A DNA stretch of 64,000 nucleotides from Thermoanaerobacterales bacterium UBA4877 (GCA_002399345.1 DHDL01000023.1:59208-123207), one strand, 5' to 3'. Positions 26,262 to 34,635 are shown, counted from the first letter of the stretch. Program-made: numbers and translations. Notes: generated by a model from the letters alone, not told the origin.

Positions 26262-26291
26262 AAAATAACAGGTATTCGTTTATTGAATACC
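26262..26291 (-). terminator. Terminator after the mazF-like toxin gene
   Basis: Minus-strand GGTATTC-aataaac-GAATACC is followed by TGTTATTTTT. It begins about 14 bases after the toxin stop and separates the toxin-antitoxin unit from the chemoreceptor. Confidence 0.75.
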
Positions 26292-26304
26292 CAACCCATG
26301 AAAA

Positions 26305-26664
26305 TTAAAAATCAATAAGACCTAAACTTATCTCTAGTGCACTATTAGCCTTTTCCATAATGTCATTTTCAAAATGTGCTATTTTCTCTCTCAATCTCTT
26401 TTTGTCTATCGTTCTAACCTGCTCTAAAAGTATAACGGAATCCTTCGACAGACCGAATTTAGTACCTTCAATCTCTACATGGGTTGGGAGTCTGGCCTTG
26501 TTTATCCGTGATGTAATAGCAGCGACGATGATTGTAGGGCTGTATTTATTTCCTATATCATTCTGTATAATAAGCACCGGCCTTACGCCGCCCTGTTCCG
26601 ATCCTACAACGGGGCTTAGGTCGGCATAATAAACATCTCCACGCCTTACATTAATATCGTTCAT
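26305..26664 (-). CDS. ndoA: EndoA/MazF-family mRNA interferase toxin
   Basis: A 119-residue PemK/MazF protein: [31 protein letters not shown] (residues 6-36) and the [28 protein letters not shown] blocks match Bacillus EndoA. It cleaves mRNA at short single-stranded sites and is neutralised by the upstream antitoxin. The start overlaps the antitoxin stop (ATGA). The location downstream of alr is conserved in Bacillus and Clostridia. Confidence 0.95.
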   Translation of the reverse strand: MNDINVRRGDVYYADLSPVVGSEQGGVRPVLIIQNDIGNKYSPTIIVAAITSRINKARLPTHVEIEGTKFGLSKDSVILLEQVRTIDKKRLREKIAHFENDIMEKANSALEISLGLIDF

Positions 26665-26930
26665 TTGGCCAGTCTTTTCTCATAAGAAATAAGGCACTCG
26701 TTTTCTGCTGTAAGTCCCGTCTCGGCCATCTCCAGGTTAATGGCGGCCATCTCCATATACCCCTTTTTCATGCTCTCTCTGATCTGTTTCTTTCTCTTTT
26801 CACTTATATACAGTTTCATAGCTTCTCTTATAAATTCGCTCCTGTTTATATTTTCCATAGAAGCCAGCAGGTCTACCTCTTCAAGTAGGCTCTCTGGAAG
26901 ACTTACAAGTATCCTTTTAGTCTCACCCAA
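26661..26930 (-). CDS. ndoAI: EndoAI-type ribbon-helix-helix antitoxin
   Basis: An 89-residue CopG/RHH protein. The N-terminal strand and helix [37 protein letters not shown] (residues 5-42) is the DNA-binding dimer unit. The acidic C-terminal helix ([23 protein letters not shown]) should bind the toxin. It is the antitoxin of the pair at 26305-26664 and likely represses its own operon. Confidence 0.92.
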   Translation of the reverse strand: MGETKRILVSLPESLLEEVDLLASMENINRSEFIREAMKLYISEKRKKQIRESMKKGYMEMAAINLEMAETGLTAENECLISYEKRLAK

Positions 26931-27017
26931 TTTTAAACCTCCCTGAACACCATATATTTGATTATATATTACTGTGTATAATTATGTCAACACAAGAGAA
27001 TATTATACCAACATTTG

Positions 27018-28172
27018 TCACAATAAATAATTTGTGGTGTTTATTATTTTACCCTCCCTAATATATATTCGTGGAACCCTCCTGGATATTCCACATAATA
27101 TTTCTCCATGCAATGATCCTATAGCATTACCTATATCATTGGCATCAATCTTTTTATCTCCTTGCGTTCCCAGGAGTACAACCTCGTCACCTGCACTGAC
27201 GCCGCCCATATCGGTCACGTCCGCCATACACTGGTCCATGCATATTCTTCCCGCCACGTCGGCAAACTCTCCGTTTATAATAACCTTGGCTTTTCCTGAA
27301 AGCAATCTGGTAAAACCGTCCGCATAGCCCACCGGAATAGTTGCAATGATACTGTCTCTTTTTGTGGTGAACACTCTGCCATAACTTATACTGCAGCCAG
27401 CAGGCAGAGATTTAACATAAGCAACGGTAGACTTAAAACTCAATGATGGTTTTATATCCAAAATATGTCTTACTTCTTCGGACGGATAATATCCGCATGT
27501 TAAGATACCGGGCCTCACCATATCCAAATTCATCTCGGGAAGGTCCAAAATAGCCGCGCTGTTTGACACATGCTTTATCGGTATCTCTATTCCCTTGTTT
27601 GATAATCCATCCACCACATCCATAAACCTTTCAAACTGCATTTTTGTATAGGATTTATCAGCTATATCAGATACGGCAAAGTGTGTAAAGAGTCCTTCTA
27701 TCTCTACATTACCAAGCATCTCCATCCTCTCGATATCATTTATAGCCGTATTCTTATCTGTATACCCTAGTCTGCCCATGCCAGTATCCAGCTTTATATG
27801 AACCTTTGCCGTCTTTCTAAGAGAGGATGCGATCTCATTAAGGTTGAAAACCGTATCATAATCAAAAACCGTAAGCGTTATATTATTCTTAACCGCTTGC
27901 TCCATCTGTTCGGGCGGTGTCCACCCCAGTATGAGTATAGGAGCGGTGATACCTGCATTCCTAAGCTCCATCGCCTCATCCATAAATGCTACGGCAAGAT
28001 AGGATGCGCCCGCCTCTATAGCCACAGGAGCCATCATGCGTGAACCATGCCCGTACGCATTGCCTTTTACGACTGCGCATACCTTTGTATCCCCCACCAG
28101 CTTTTTTATATTCCTTACATTATTATAATAGGCATCCATGTCGATCACTGCATAAGTAGGTCTTGTTTTCAC
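27018..28172 (-). CDS. alr: Alanine racemase
   Basis: A 384-residue fold-III PLP enzyme that interconverts L- and D-alanine for peptidoglycan. The PLP lysine lies in VCAVVKGNAYGHG (residues 31-43), where most homologues have KANAYGHG. The second catalytic Tyr is in ISYGRVF, and the C-terminal beta domain has RICMDQCMADVTD. It belongs to the run acpS, nnr, alr, ndoAI, ndoA, which is the usual Firmicutes order. Confidence 0.95.
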   Translation of the reverse strand: MKTRPTYAVIDMDAYYNNVRNIKKLVGDTKVCAVVKGNAYGHGSRMMAPVAIEAGASYLAVAFMDEAMELRNAGITAPILILGWTPPEQMEQAVKNNITLTVFDYDTVFNLNEIASSLRKTAKVHIKLDTGMGRLGYTDKNTAINDIERMEMLGNVEIEGLFTHFAVSDIADKSYTKMQFERFMDVVDGLSNKGIEIPIKHVSNSAAILDLPEMNLDMVRPGILTCGYYPSEEVRHILDIKPSLSFKSTVAYVKSLPAGCSISYGRVFTTKRDSIIATIPVGYADGFTRLLSGKAKVIINGEFADVAGRICMDQCMADVTDMGGVSAGDEVVLLGTQGDKKIDANDIGNAIGSLHGEILCGISRRVPRIYIREGKIINTTNYLL

Positions 28173-28209
28173 GTAGCCTTACCTCCAGACTGATGATTTT
28201 ATAAGATAT

Positions 28210-29748
28210 TTACTCTTTAATCAACTTATCAATCGCTATAGGTATATGTTTGGCTATATCTGTAGCCGTCATACCATATTCACCGATTTTATCCCTGACC
28301 AGGTCTCCGGCCAGGCCATGCACATAGGTCCCCAGTACGCAGGCGTCTGAAGCCTTAAATCCCTGGCCCAAAAATCCCGCGACTATGCCGGTCAGCACAT
28401 CGCCGCTTCCTGCCGTAGCCATACCCGGGTTGCCCGTGGGAGATACATAATACCTCTCCCCACAGGCAATAACCGTCCCGGCCCCTTTGAGGATGCATAC
28501 AACACCATATTTATACGCAAACTCGCGTGCTGTATCTATCCTGTTTTCATTTATATTCTCTATGCTTTTACCTGTCAGTCGCGCCATCTCCCCGGGATGC
28601 GGCGTCACTATCACCTTACCTTTTGCCTTAACCAGCATTGAAGGATCGATATTGTTAAGACCGTCTGCATCTATCACCAAAGGAAGCGGACATTCGCTAA
28701 TAAGCTCGGACATAAATGCCTTTACCTCTTTGTTTCTTCCAAGGCCTGGCCCTACTGCAACGGCATCAACACCGCCCATGAAATCCTTAAGCTCATCTGC
28801 AGCCTTCCTACCAAGGTACCCACCCTCATCGCTCAGTGATACAGGTATTACCTCCGGCACTCTTCCCGAAACCATCCCGGCTATACATGCAGGTATAGCC
28901 ATAGTCACAAGCCCGGCCCCGGTCTTCAGTGCAGCTAGCGAACTTATCACGGGAGCTCCAATGTAATCTTTAGAACCTCCAATGATAAGCACATGCCCAT
29001 AATCCCCCTTATGAGTATTTAAGCCCCTTCTGCGTATAGCCGGCAGCTCATCTGCTGTGTTACACCTTCCCGCAGGGTTAATTTCTTTAAAAACCCTGTC
29101 AGGATAACCTATGTCTGCCACAACAAGTTTTCCAACATACTCGGCGCCAGGATAAATCACCTCCCCCGTCTTGGGATATCCAAATGTAACGGTGGTGTTT
29201 GCTCTCACCACCGATCCCATCGATTTTCCCGTATCGCAGTTAAGCCCGGAGGGTACGTCAATAGATACAACCGACTTATTCATGTCATTTATAAACTCTA
29301 TAAGATCCTTGTTTATACCTCTTACCTCTCCCTTGATACCAGTACCTAGGATGGCATCTACAATAATGTCACTTCCCCGCACATGCCTTTCAATGAATTT
29401 AATGTTCTCCCTTTGTGTGACCTCAGCCGTGTAAACACCCATTGCCTTGAGAATACCCAGGTTTATTCCTTCATCACCGACAATGTCCCCTTCACGGCCC
29501 GATAGGAAAACATAGCACTCGGCGCCCTTCTGTATCAGCAGGCGGGCCAAGGCCAGGCCGTCGCCGCCGTTACTGCCCCTCCCGCAAAACACGGAAAACC
29601 TCTTTGCCTTAACATCACCAAAGTCATTTTCGATCTCCGCAAGAGCAGACAAAGCTGCATGCTCCATCAATACCACACCGGGAATACCGATATTTTCTAT
29701 AGTTAACCTGTCCGCTCTTGCCATCTCTTCAGCCGTTAGTACATACAT
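28210..29748 (-). CDS. nnr: Bifunctional NAD(P)H-hydrate epimerase/dehydratase
   Basis: A 512-residue two-domain metabolite-repair enzyme. The N-terminal YjeF domain (MYVLTAEEMARAD start; FCGRGSNGGDGLALARLL) epimerises damaged NAD(P)HX. The C-terminal ribokinase-like domain (IIGGSKDYIGAP, VGPGLGRN, VVTPHPGEMARLTG-like HPGEMARL, GNPGMATAGSGDVLTGI) dehydrates it with ADP. The start is ATG 29748, nine bases after GGGAG; earlier in-frame ATGs overlap or precede the RBS. It overlaps acpS by 20 bases. Three GGCCWGGCC copies lie here, more than in any neighbouring gene of like length. Confidence 0.93.
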   Translation of the reverse strand: MYVLTAEEMARADRLTIENIGIPGVVLMEHAALSALAEIENDFGDVKAKRFSVFCGRGSNGGDGLALARLLIQKGAECYVFLSGREGDIVGDEGINLGILKAMGVYTAEVTQRENIKFIERHVRGSDIIVDAILGTGIKGEVRGINKDLIEFINDMNKSVVSIDVPSGLNCDTGKSMGSVVRANTTVTFGYPKTGEVIYPGAEYVGKLVVADIGYPDRVFKEINPAGRCNTADELPAIRRRGLNTHKGDYGHVLIIGGSKDYIGAPVISSLAALKTGAGLVTMAIPACIAGMVSGRVPEVIPVSLSDEGGYLGRKAADELKDFMGGVDAVAVGPGLGRNKEVKAFMSELISECPLPLVIDADGLNNIDPSMLVKAKGKVIVTPHPGEMARLTGKSIENINENRIDTAREFAYKYGVVCILKGAGTVIACGERYYVSPTGNPGMATAGSGDVLTGIVAGFLGQGFKASDACVLGTYVHGLAGDLVRDKIGEYGMTATDIAKHIPIAIDKLIKE

Positions 29749-30115
29749 CTTGTTCATCTCCCTGTGCCACTGCAAAAGCCACGGCGTAATCATTCTCATG
29801 GCTTATAGACAGCGAAATGCTTCTAATACCCAGCAGGTGGGCCTTAGCCTTGGCATTCCCCCATAACAAAACCACCGGCCTCCCTCCCCTTATAATCTCT
29901 ATATCCTTAAACTTAAAGCCGTAAAATCCGCCTATACATTTAGATACAGCCTCCTTGGCGGAAAACCCCGCCGCAATATACTGAGCGGCAAGTTTTTTCT
30001 CATAGAAATATTTCCTTTCAGTCTGTGTAAAAAACCTCTCAATAAAAGCGGGATGTCTTTCTAAAATCTCACCAATCCTCTTTATTTCAACTATATCTAC
30101 ACCTGTATAGAGCAA
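29729..30115 (-). CDS. acpS: Holo-[acyl-carrier-protein] synthase
   Basis: A 128-residue AcpS that transfers phosphopantetheine from CoA to acyl carrier protein. Motifs are GVDIVEIKRI at the N-terminus, FSAKEAVSKCIGG (metal and CoA site) and SISHENDYAVAFAVA. The chosen start is TTG 30115, eight bases after GGAGG, giving MLYTGVDIVEI, the usual beginning. A longer reading from an upstream TTG would include the RBS itself. The start is therefore non-ATG. Confidence 0.92.
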   Translation of the reverse strand: MLYTGVDIVEIKRIGEILERHPAFIERFFTQTERKYFYEKKLAAQYIAAGFSAKEAVSKCIGGFYGFKFKDIEIIRGGRPVVLLWGNAKAKAHLLGIRSISLSISHENDYAVAFAVAQGDEQDVCTNG

Positions 30116-30174
30116 GGTACATACCTCCAAAAACTATATGTTATTGATTTCTATATTTATTTGCAAAATCCTTC

Positions 30175-30205
30175 AAAAAATAAAAGTGGTTTTACCACTT
30201 TTAAA
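30175..30205 (-). terminator. Terminator of the 125-aa gene
   Basis: Minus-strand AAAAGTGGT-aaa-ACCACTTTTA followed by TTTTTTG. The stem overlaps the last codons of the gene at 30201-30578. Confidence 0.8.
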
Positions 30206-30578
30206 TAGCAACCCTGCATTCTTTTTGGTATTGTTCCTGAAGCATCCTGTCAAAGTCCTCTATATATTCTTCTATATGTTCATCTAATACTTCGAGCAAA
30301 TGAACCGGAGACAAAAACATATCTGCATAATATCTTATCAAGTCAATCACCTTATCCTCACAAGGGCTTATGTTTTCATATACCTCACTTTCACTATCAA
30401 CCATTTTGCCTTTTTTGTATTTTTCACTTACTATTTCTATTCCGTAGGAAGGTAAGACCATTTTTTCGCCTTCATACTCTAAGGCCAACTCGTCCAAGAC
30501 AAGGTAATATGTTAAGGAAATTATCTCCTTCTTTTCCCCAATGGTCCTTGCATTATTCGCAATCTTTACTCTGGTCAT
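30201..30578 (-). CDS. Conserved hypothetical protein, 125 aa
   Basis: An acidic soluble protein with an N-terminal beta part (VKIANNARTIGEKKEIISLTYYLVLDELALEYE, then MVLPSYGIEIV) and C-terminal helices (CEDKVIDLIRYYADMFLSPVHLLEVLDEHIEEYIEDFD). Its pattern recurs in spore-forming Clostridia, but I know no function. It is monocistronic. The upstream region carries a sequence close to a Spo0A box, so sporulation control is possible. Confidence 0.72.
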   Translation of the reverse strand: MTRVKIANNARTIGEKKEIISLTYYLVLDELALEYEGEKMVLPSYGIEIVSEKYKKGKMVDSESEVYENISPCEDKVIDLIRYYADMFLSPVHLLEVLDEHIEEYIEDFDRMLQEQYQKECRVAI

Positions 30579-30747
30579 GCATCTTCCCCCTCTTGATATT
30601 ATTGTTTTCCTAATTTTTCTATTGTATCTATTCTATAAAAATTGAATTATACCTTTTTATCCTTCAATTTTTCGAATGACCAAAATCGACCTAAAATCAC
30701 TATAGTCAATGCCTAAAGAGGGAGTCTAGCCATTATGCATGAGAAAC

Positions 30748-30757
30748 GTTGTCGAAA
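30748..30757 (+). promoter_or_regulatory. Possible Spo0A box upstream of the 125-aa gene
   Basis: TGTCGAAA at 30750-30757 matches the core of the Spo0A box, and a weaker TTCGAATGACC-type copy lies near 30671. A single core match is weak evidence. The rest of the 287-base gap (30579-30865) shows no gene; the GC-richer 30705-30780 segment might be structured. Confidence 0.25.
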
Positions 30758-30865
30758 TACCGCCATAACCCCGTAGTTTTTGTCATATGAATTTTTCATA
30801 AAGTTCCCAGTTTATTTACATGTTATTTTTTCTCATATTTTATTAAAGTTAAAATGCCCGATAAG

Positions 30866-31660
30866 TCAACCTTTTTTTCTGCGAAATGCCCAGAACACCA
30901 GTTTATCGGCCAGGCCGGGCCATGCCCCGCTGATAAAGGCCATCGCCTTATCCGGCCATGTTATAAAGATATTGTTTTTACCGCCTTCAATACCCGATAT
31001 TATACGGCTGGCCACCAGATCAGGCGAAACCCTGCTTAGCCGTGGTTCATTTTCCGGATAAGACACCCCTAATGCATTGTCCCTGAAACCGGTCTTTGCA
31101 GACCCGGGAAACACATTTATAACCTTGATTCCCAGAGGCTGTAACTCAAGCCGGGCGGTCTGCATGAGAGACATAAGAGCAGCCTTACTGGCCGAATACC
31201 CGCCTATATTAGGTACAGGCCTTACGGCTCCCAGCGAGCATATATTGACTATCGTTCCCTGTCCTTGCATTTTAAATATGGGTATGGTCTGCTGAACCAT
31301 ATTTAGCGGACCGAATAGATTTACCTTAAATGCCCTCTCCAAATCATCTGGATTTATGTCGCACACCTTGCCACGCAGACCCACGCCTGCATTGTTTATA
31401 ACAATATCTATCCTGCCGAATTTGTTAAAGGTTTCCACCATAAGTCTCTTTACCGAATCATCATCCGACACATCCGCCGGGAATAAAAACAGATTATCAA
31501 TGCTTACAGGTAAGCTGCTGCTGACCTTTTCCAATTCCTCTTTAGACCGGGCCGTCAGAATAAGCGAGGCATTTGACGGCGCGATGCCTTCTGCCAAGGC
31601 CAGGCCGATTCCTCTCGTGCCGCCGGTTATAAGTACCACCTTTCCGTCCCAAAAACCCAT
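30866..31660 (-). CDS. Short-chain dehydrogenase/reductase
   Basis: A 264-residue classical SDR. It has the TGGTRGIGLALAEG cofactor motif (residues 13-26), NNAGVGLRG, the catalytic NICSLGAV Ser, and YSASKAA (Tyr and Lys; about 153-159). The C-terminal extension GGKNNIFITWPDKAMAFISGAWPGLADKLV is typical of membrane-associated, lipid-directed SDRs such as YqjQ- or Dhs-like enzymes. The substrate is unknown. It is followed closely upstream by the DUF2007 gene (spacing 3 bases), so the two form an operon. Two GGCCWGGCC copies are present. Confidence 0.88.
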   Translation of the reverse strand: MGFWDGKVVLITGGTRGIGLALAEGIAPSNASLILTARSKEELEKVSSSLPVSIDNLFLFPADVSDDDSVKRLMVETFNKFGRIDIVINNAGVGLRGKVCDINPDDLERAFKVNLFGPLNMVQQTIPIFKMQGQGTIVNICSLGAVRPVPNIGGYSASKAALMSLMQTARLELQPLGIKVINVFPGSAKTGFRDNALGVSYPENEPRLSRVSPDLVASRIISGIEGGKNNIFITWPDKAMAFISGAWPGLADKLVFWAFRRKKG

Positions 31661-31663
31661 ATT

Positions 31664-31894
31664 TTATTTCCTCCCGTCGCCAGTTATATCCGATAAGACC
31701 TGCATTATCTCATCCTTGTGGTCTTTGGATGACGCCACATATCCCCATCCTTCCGTAATTTGAAAAAGCCCGTTATACGCAGAATCATAATAAGAACGTA
31801 TTAAATAAGGTATATCCTTTTCCTTTAATATCTCCTCTAATAGCTCCGCTTCCACCTCGTTATCCAGGACAGCTATCTTTTCATACTTATCCAT
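31664..31894 (-). CDS. DUF2007 putative signal-transducing protein
   Basis: A 76-residue protein (MDKYEKIAVLDNEVEAELLEEILKEKDIPYLIRSYYDS...). The helix-strand pattern with NEVEAELLEEIL and WGYVASSKDHKDEIMQVL is that of the DUF2007 family, a small ACT-like fold. The start at ATG 31894 lies nine bases after AGGAGG; an in-frame ATG directly abutting the RBS is rejected. It is the first gene of the pair with the SDR. Confidence 0.8.
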   Translation of the reverse strand: MDKYEKIAVLDNEVEAELLEEILKEKDIPYLIRSYYDSAYNGLFQITEGWGYVASSKDHKDEIMQVLSDITGDGRK

Positions 31895-31994
31895 ATATAA
31901 CATCCTCCTAATGATACGTTATAATCATCTTTATTAAATTATATGCCATCCACCCGTTCTGTTCAACGCTGAAGCATGCCTGCATTTTTTATAC

Positions 31995-32130
31995 AATAAA
32001 CAGCAGGTTGTAGACAACTAACGAGCCGCGGCAAACCTGCAAAAAATCAAGGAGTACTTAAACGTATGTGACTGCAATTTGCAGGTTTAGCAAACTAAGC
32101 TAAGCAAAATTCCCGTGCAAATTCACGGCC
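31995..32130 (+). ncRNA. Candidate structured RNA or leader, class not assigned
   Basis: The gap before the small basic gene contains several clear helices: an 11-bp perfect pair AAACCTGCAAA (32034-32044) with TTTGCAGGTTT (about 32081-32091), a GTTG-taga-CAAC hairpin (about 32008-32019) and CCGTG-caaatt-CACGG (32112-32127). The first GCAGGTT (32002-32008) offers an alternative partner for AACCTGC, a switch-like arrangement. It matches no riboswitch I can recite. It sits 70-200 bases upstream of a good RBS on the plus strand, so it could be a leader or a free RNA. Confidence 0.45.
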
Positions 32131-32201
32131 TAATACTTTGTCATCGGTTTGAATGTATTATATCCGTAAATTTAACAATAATAATAGCGGAGGTGAAACT
32201 A

Positions 32202-32348
32202 GTGAGCAAAAAAAAGCAAAAACGTTCCACTGACAATGAATTAAAAAGAAATGCAAAAGACAAACGGAACATAGCATCGCCGGAAAACGACATGGAAATC
32301 AGTAGTGAAAATAACACAGATAAAAAATGCTCAAAGAAAAAAAAATAG
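32202..32348 (+). CDS. Very small Lys-rich protein, 48 aa
   Basis: GTG start at 32202 with GGAGGTG eight bases upstream gives a 48-residue, extremely basic and hydrophilic protein (KKKQKRSTDNELKRN..., ending KKCSKKKK). It has no predicted fold. A terminator follows 12 bases after the stop, so a defined short transcript exists. Small acid-soluble-like or nucleic-acid-binding roles are possible but unproven. The longer upstream open frame is rejected because it runs through the structured leader. Confidence 0.6.
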   Translation: MSKKKQKRSTDNELKRNAKDKRNIASPENDMEISSENNTDKKCSKKKK

Positions 32349-32360
32349 ATACATGTAACA

Positions 32361-32396
32361 GAGAGGGCCTTCTTTTAGCCCTCTCCAGTTTTTTAT
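32361..32396 (+). terminator. Terminator after the 48-aa gene
   Basis: GAGAGGGC-cttctttta-GCCCTCTC is followed by CAGTTTTTTAT. Strong intrinsic terminator. Confidence 0.88.
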
Positions 32397-32397
32397 A

Positions 32398-32607
32398 TTA
32401 AACACCCGTCGACCTTGGACCATTTCAAAATCGGTAAAAATCCCAAATGGCAGAACTATTGTTTATGCTAAGATTCACAGCTTATTCAGCATACTGGAAT
32501 ATTGGTGTACATACGGCTTAGTGCTTTCACCATCACAGCTGGCAGAATATTGCGTTAGCCTTGAAACTATTAAGCTAAATGATATAGAGATCAAAAAAAT
32601 CAAGTAA
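32398..32607 (+). other. Open frame without start codon; possible gene remnant
   Basis: The 378-base gap between the small basic gene and the RING-RDD gene has one plus-strand frame open for about 68 codons to a TAA at 32605, including segments such as SILEYW, LVLSPSQLAEY and SLETIKLND. It has no ATG, GTG or TTG start with an RBS near its 5' end, and I recognise no family. It may be a decayed gene end or chance. 32608-32726 is AT-rich leader. Confidence 0.25.
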
Positions 32608-32726
32608 TATTTTCTTACATTGACTTTTCACAGTCCCATTTCATAAAATATTATAGAAAAAACCTTAAATTTGCATATAATTACGATATAATTGTATTAG
32701 CAGGATAGCAAGGGGGATAAATTAAA

Positions 32727-33452
32727 ATGAGCATATATAGAAATAAAGAGTGCCCGTATTGTCACAAGGCCTTCACTGATTCAGACAATATAGTGGTGTG
32801 CTCGGGATGTGGCATTGCTCATCATGCGGAGTGCTGGAATGAAAATCATGGATGCAGCACATACGGCTGTGACGGCAAGCCGCGTCCCGTTTCGAAGTTC
32901 GATTTTAAAGTTCCGTCGGTATTATATTCAAAGGCCCCGGTATGGCCTCGCATTTGGGCAAGCATAATCGACTCCCTGATAAGCTGGGCCGCATCTGCCG
33001 TAGGTCTAATAATCCTATCCGCAATCGGAGCAGTCAATCTGTTTGGCTACCACCATATGTATTTCTCTGACTATGCATTCTATAGCAGTGCTTCGACAGG
33101 CTGGTATATATTTGGATTAATAGTTATAATAGCCGGCATGGTATGGGGTTTCATTTATTCTTTCATTAAAGACGGCATGGGAAGGGGACAAAGTTACGGC
33201 AAAAGAGCTGTAGGACTCATGGTGGTTGACACCTCCGCCAACACACCCTGCAGCATGGGAAAGTCGGCTTTGCGTAGCTTAATACTGAATCTATTGTGTG
33301 CAATACCTCTTGGCAAATTTGTAGAACCCATAATGATACTTGCAAATGACAATGGAAGACGGTTGGGTGACATGGCGGCCGGCACCCAGGTGGTGAGTGT
33401 AAAAGAATATAATGAGTCTGTTAAACAAGAAGACCGGTGGGAATCAATGTAG
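32727..33452 (+). CDS. RING-finger-like zinc domain fused to RDD membrane domain
   Basis: A 241-residue protein. Residues 6-50 form a zinc-binding module with CPYCHKAF, CSGCGIAHHAECWNE and CSTYGC, matching the prokaryotic RING-finger type 1 pattern. Residues 70-235 are an RDD-family membrane domain with three helices; RDD arginine and aspartates are visible in PRIWASIIDSL, QSYGKRAVGLMVVD and NGRRLGDMAAGTQVV. RDD proteins include ion antiporters and unknown transporters. RING-like modules in bacteria may recruit partners rather than transfer ubiquitin. It is a single gene; a terminator stem overlaps its 3' end. Confidence 0.85.
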   Translation: MSIYRNKECPYCHKAFTDSDNIVVCSGCGIAHHAECWNENHGCSTYGCDGKPRPVSKFDFKVPSVLYSKAPVWPRIWASIIDSLISWAASAVGLIILSAIGAVNLFGYHHMYFSDYAFYSSASTGWYIFGLIVIIAGMVWGFIYSFIKDGMGRGQSYGKRAVGLMVVDTSANTPCSMGKSALRSLILNLLCAIPLGKFVEPIMILANDNGRRLGDMAAGTQVVSVKEYNESVKQEDRWESM

Positions 33453-33470
33453 ACCCCGCCGGTCCTTTTC
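33432..33470 (+). terminator. Terminator overlapping the RING-RDD gene end
   Basis: GACCGGTGGG (33432-33441) pairs with CCCGCCGGTC (33455-33464), and CTTTTC follows. The first arm is coding. Confidence 0.65.
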
Positions 33471-33480
33471 ATGCCTGCAA

Positions 33481-33813
33481 TTATTCTTTTCCCTTCCGCA
33501 CCAGAGACAATATCCCAGCGATTATAAGTAATATACCCGGTAAAATATAGGCGGCAGATACGGAAATTATCCCGCCTATACCGGATATCAAAAATATTAT
33601 TCCCGCAGGCTTCGGCTTATTCTTCACCACAGCCGCAGCCACAATACCGAGTATGCTGAATACCACTGCAGCCCAGCCGAGGCCGGAAACCTCGCCAGCG
33701 TCTTCGACCTCAAAGACCTGGCCAACCCCGCCTACAAACAATGCAAAAACGGAGCTTATAAGGCCAAATATTCCTCCTATTAATCCTAAAACAAATTCAG
33801 TAGTTCTGTTCAT
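33481..33813 (-). CDS. DUF4064 family membrane protein
   Basis: A 110-residue protein with three to four short hydrophobic helices (FVLGLIGGIFGLISSVFALFVGG; GWAAVVFSILGIVAAAVV; GIIFLISGIGG; AAYILPGILLIIAGILSLV), matching DUF4064. Function is unknown. It follows the lipoprotein gene by 12 bases and has its own GGAGGAAG site, so the two are one operon. Confidence 0.82.
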   Translation of the reverse strand: MNRTTEFVLGLIGGIFGLISSVFALFVGGVGQVFEVEDAGEVSGLGWAAVVFSILGIVAAAVVKNKPKPAGIIFLISGIGGIISVSAAYILPGILLIIAGILSLVRKGKE

Positions 33814-33825
33814 TTAACTTCCTCC

Positions 33826-34371
33826 TTATCGATCCAATTTTACTATGGCCTGGCCGCTTCCCCATACATCGGCATCAAATGCAAGTTCGAGCCCACCCGC
33901 CTTTTCAGGTATCTCAAAGGCAAGCTCACCCCGCATCTTTCTTCCGGGGGCCAGTTCCCCATCCAACTGTCCTTTGGTATCGTCTGCAATTGTTGCATTA
34001 TAATTGTAACCATCACTGTCCGACAGGGCAAACATCATTATCGAGCTGACCTCAACAGGTTCATCCGCTTTGCTATCCAAGGTTGCATCAACGATGTACC
34101 ATATGTTTCCTTCGTCCGGCTTCATAAAGCCTCCGCCTTTTGATGTCCGTGCACTGTTCACTGTCAGTACATAGTCTCCTATGCTTATGGCATCCCCAAT
34201 CTTAAATGTCTGCGTCTTATTGTCCTTCTCTTTGTTGCCTGTAGTGCTTTCCGTCTGAACATCAGTCTTGCCGTCCATGTCCGCTTTCTCAGGCGTGACA
34301 GTCTCGCCGCAGCCTGTAAGAACAAATGTTATGAGCATAAATAATACGATAAACTTACATCCCTTTAACAC
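33826..34371 (-). CDS. Lipoprotein with DUF4352-type domain
   Basis: A 181-residue surface lipoprotein. The signal sequence ends in the lipobox LTGC (about residue 21), followed by a Lys/Thr/Asp linker (to about 55) and an immunoglobulin-like DUF4352 domain (IGDAISIGDYVLTVNSARTS, NIWYIVDATL, GELAPGRKMRGELAFEIPE). The start is GTG 34371, eight bases after GGGAGG; an in-frame GTG overlapping the RBS is rejected. DUF4352 proteins are often extracellular partners of membrane proteins, here perhaps the adjoining DUF4064 protein (inference). Confidence 0.82.
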   Translation of the reverse strand: MLKGCKFIVLFMLITFVLTGCGETVTPEKADMDGKTDVQTESTTGNKEKDNKTQTFKIGDAISIGDYVLTVNSARTSKGGGFMKPDEGNIWYIVDATLDSKADEPVEVSSIMMFALSDSDGYNYNATIADDTKGQLDGELAPGRKMRGELAFEIPEKAGGLELAFDADVWGSGQAIVKLDR

Positions 34372-34635
34372 ACAAAGCACCTCCCATAATTATCTCTTAA
34401 TTTAATAATAACATGGAGGCATGCCATATCATGGTTATTAAAAAAATATTGGATTCTTCAGGCATTTGCATGCATACAGAGGTATCCTCTGATTACTACC
34501 GCTCATACCGCCTCGCTATATATGCTAAGCTTAGAGATACATTATCATTGGTATTTGCAGTTTGCCATTATACATATCTTTCGTTATAGTGTAGAGAATG
34601 TACTAAATACAAATTATATGGAGTGATAATATTTT

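Noticed and set aside
32115-32201. Upstream extension of the 48-aa gene
   Set aside because: Runs through the CCGTG/CACGG hairpin and lacks an RBS; the GTG at 32202 has a strong one.
34372-34635. T-box(Asn) before asnB
   Set aside because: No T-box core; only an inverted repeat near 34407-34441 that belongs to neither gene clearly.
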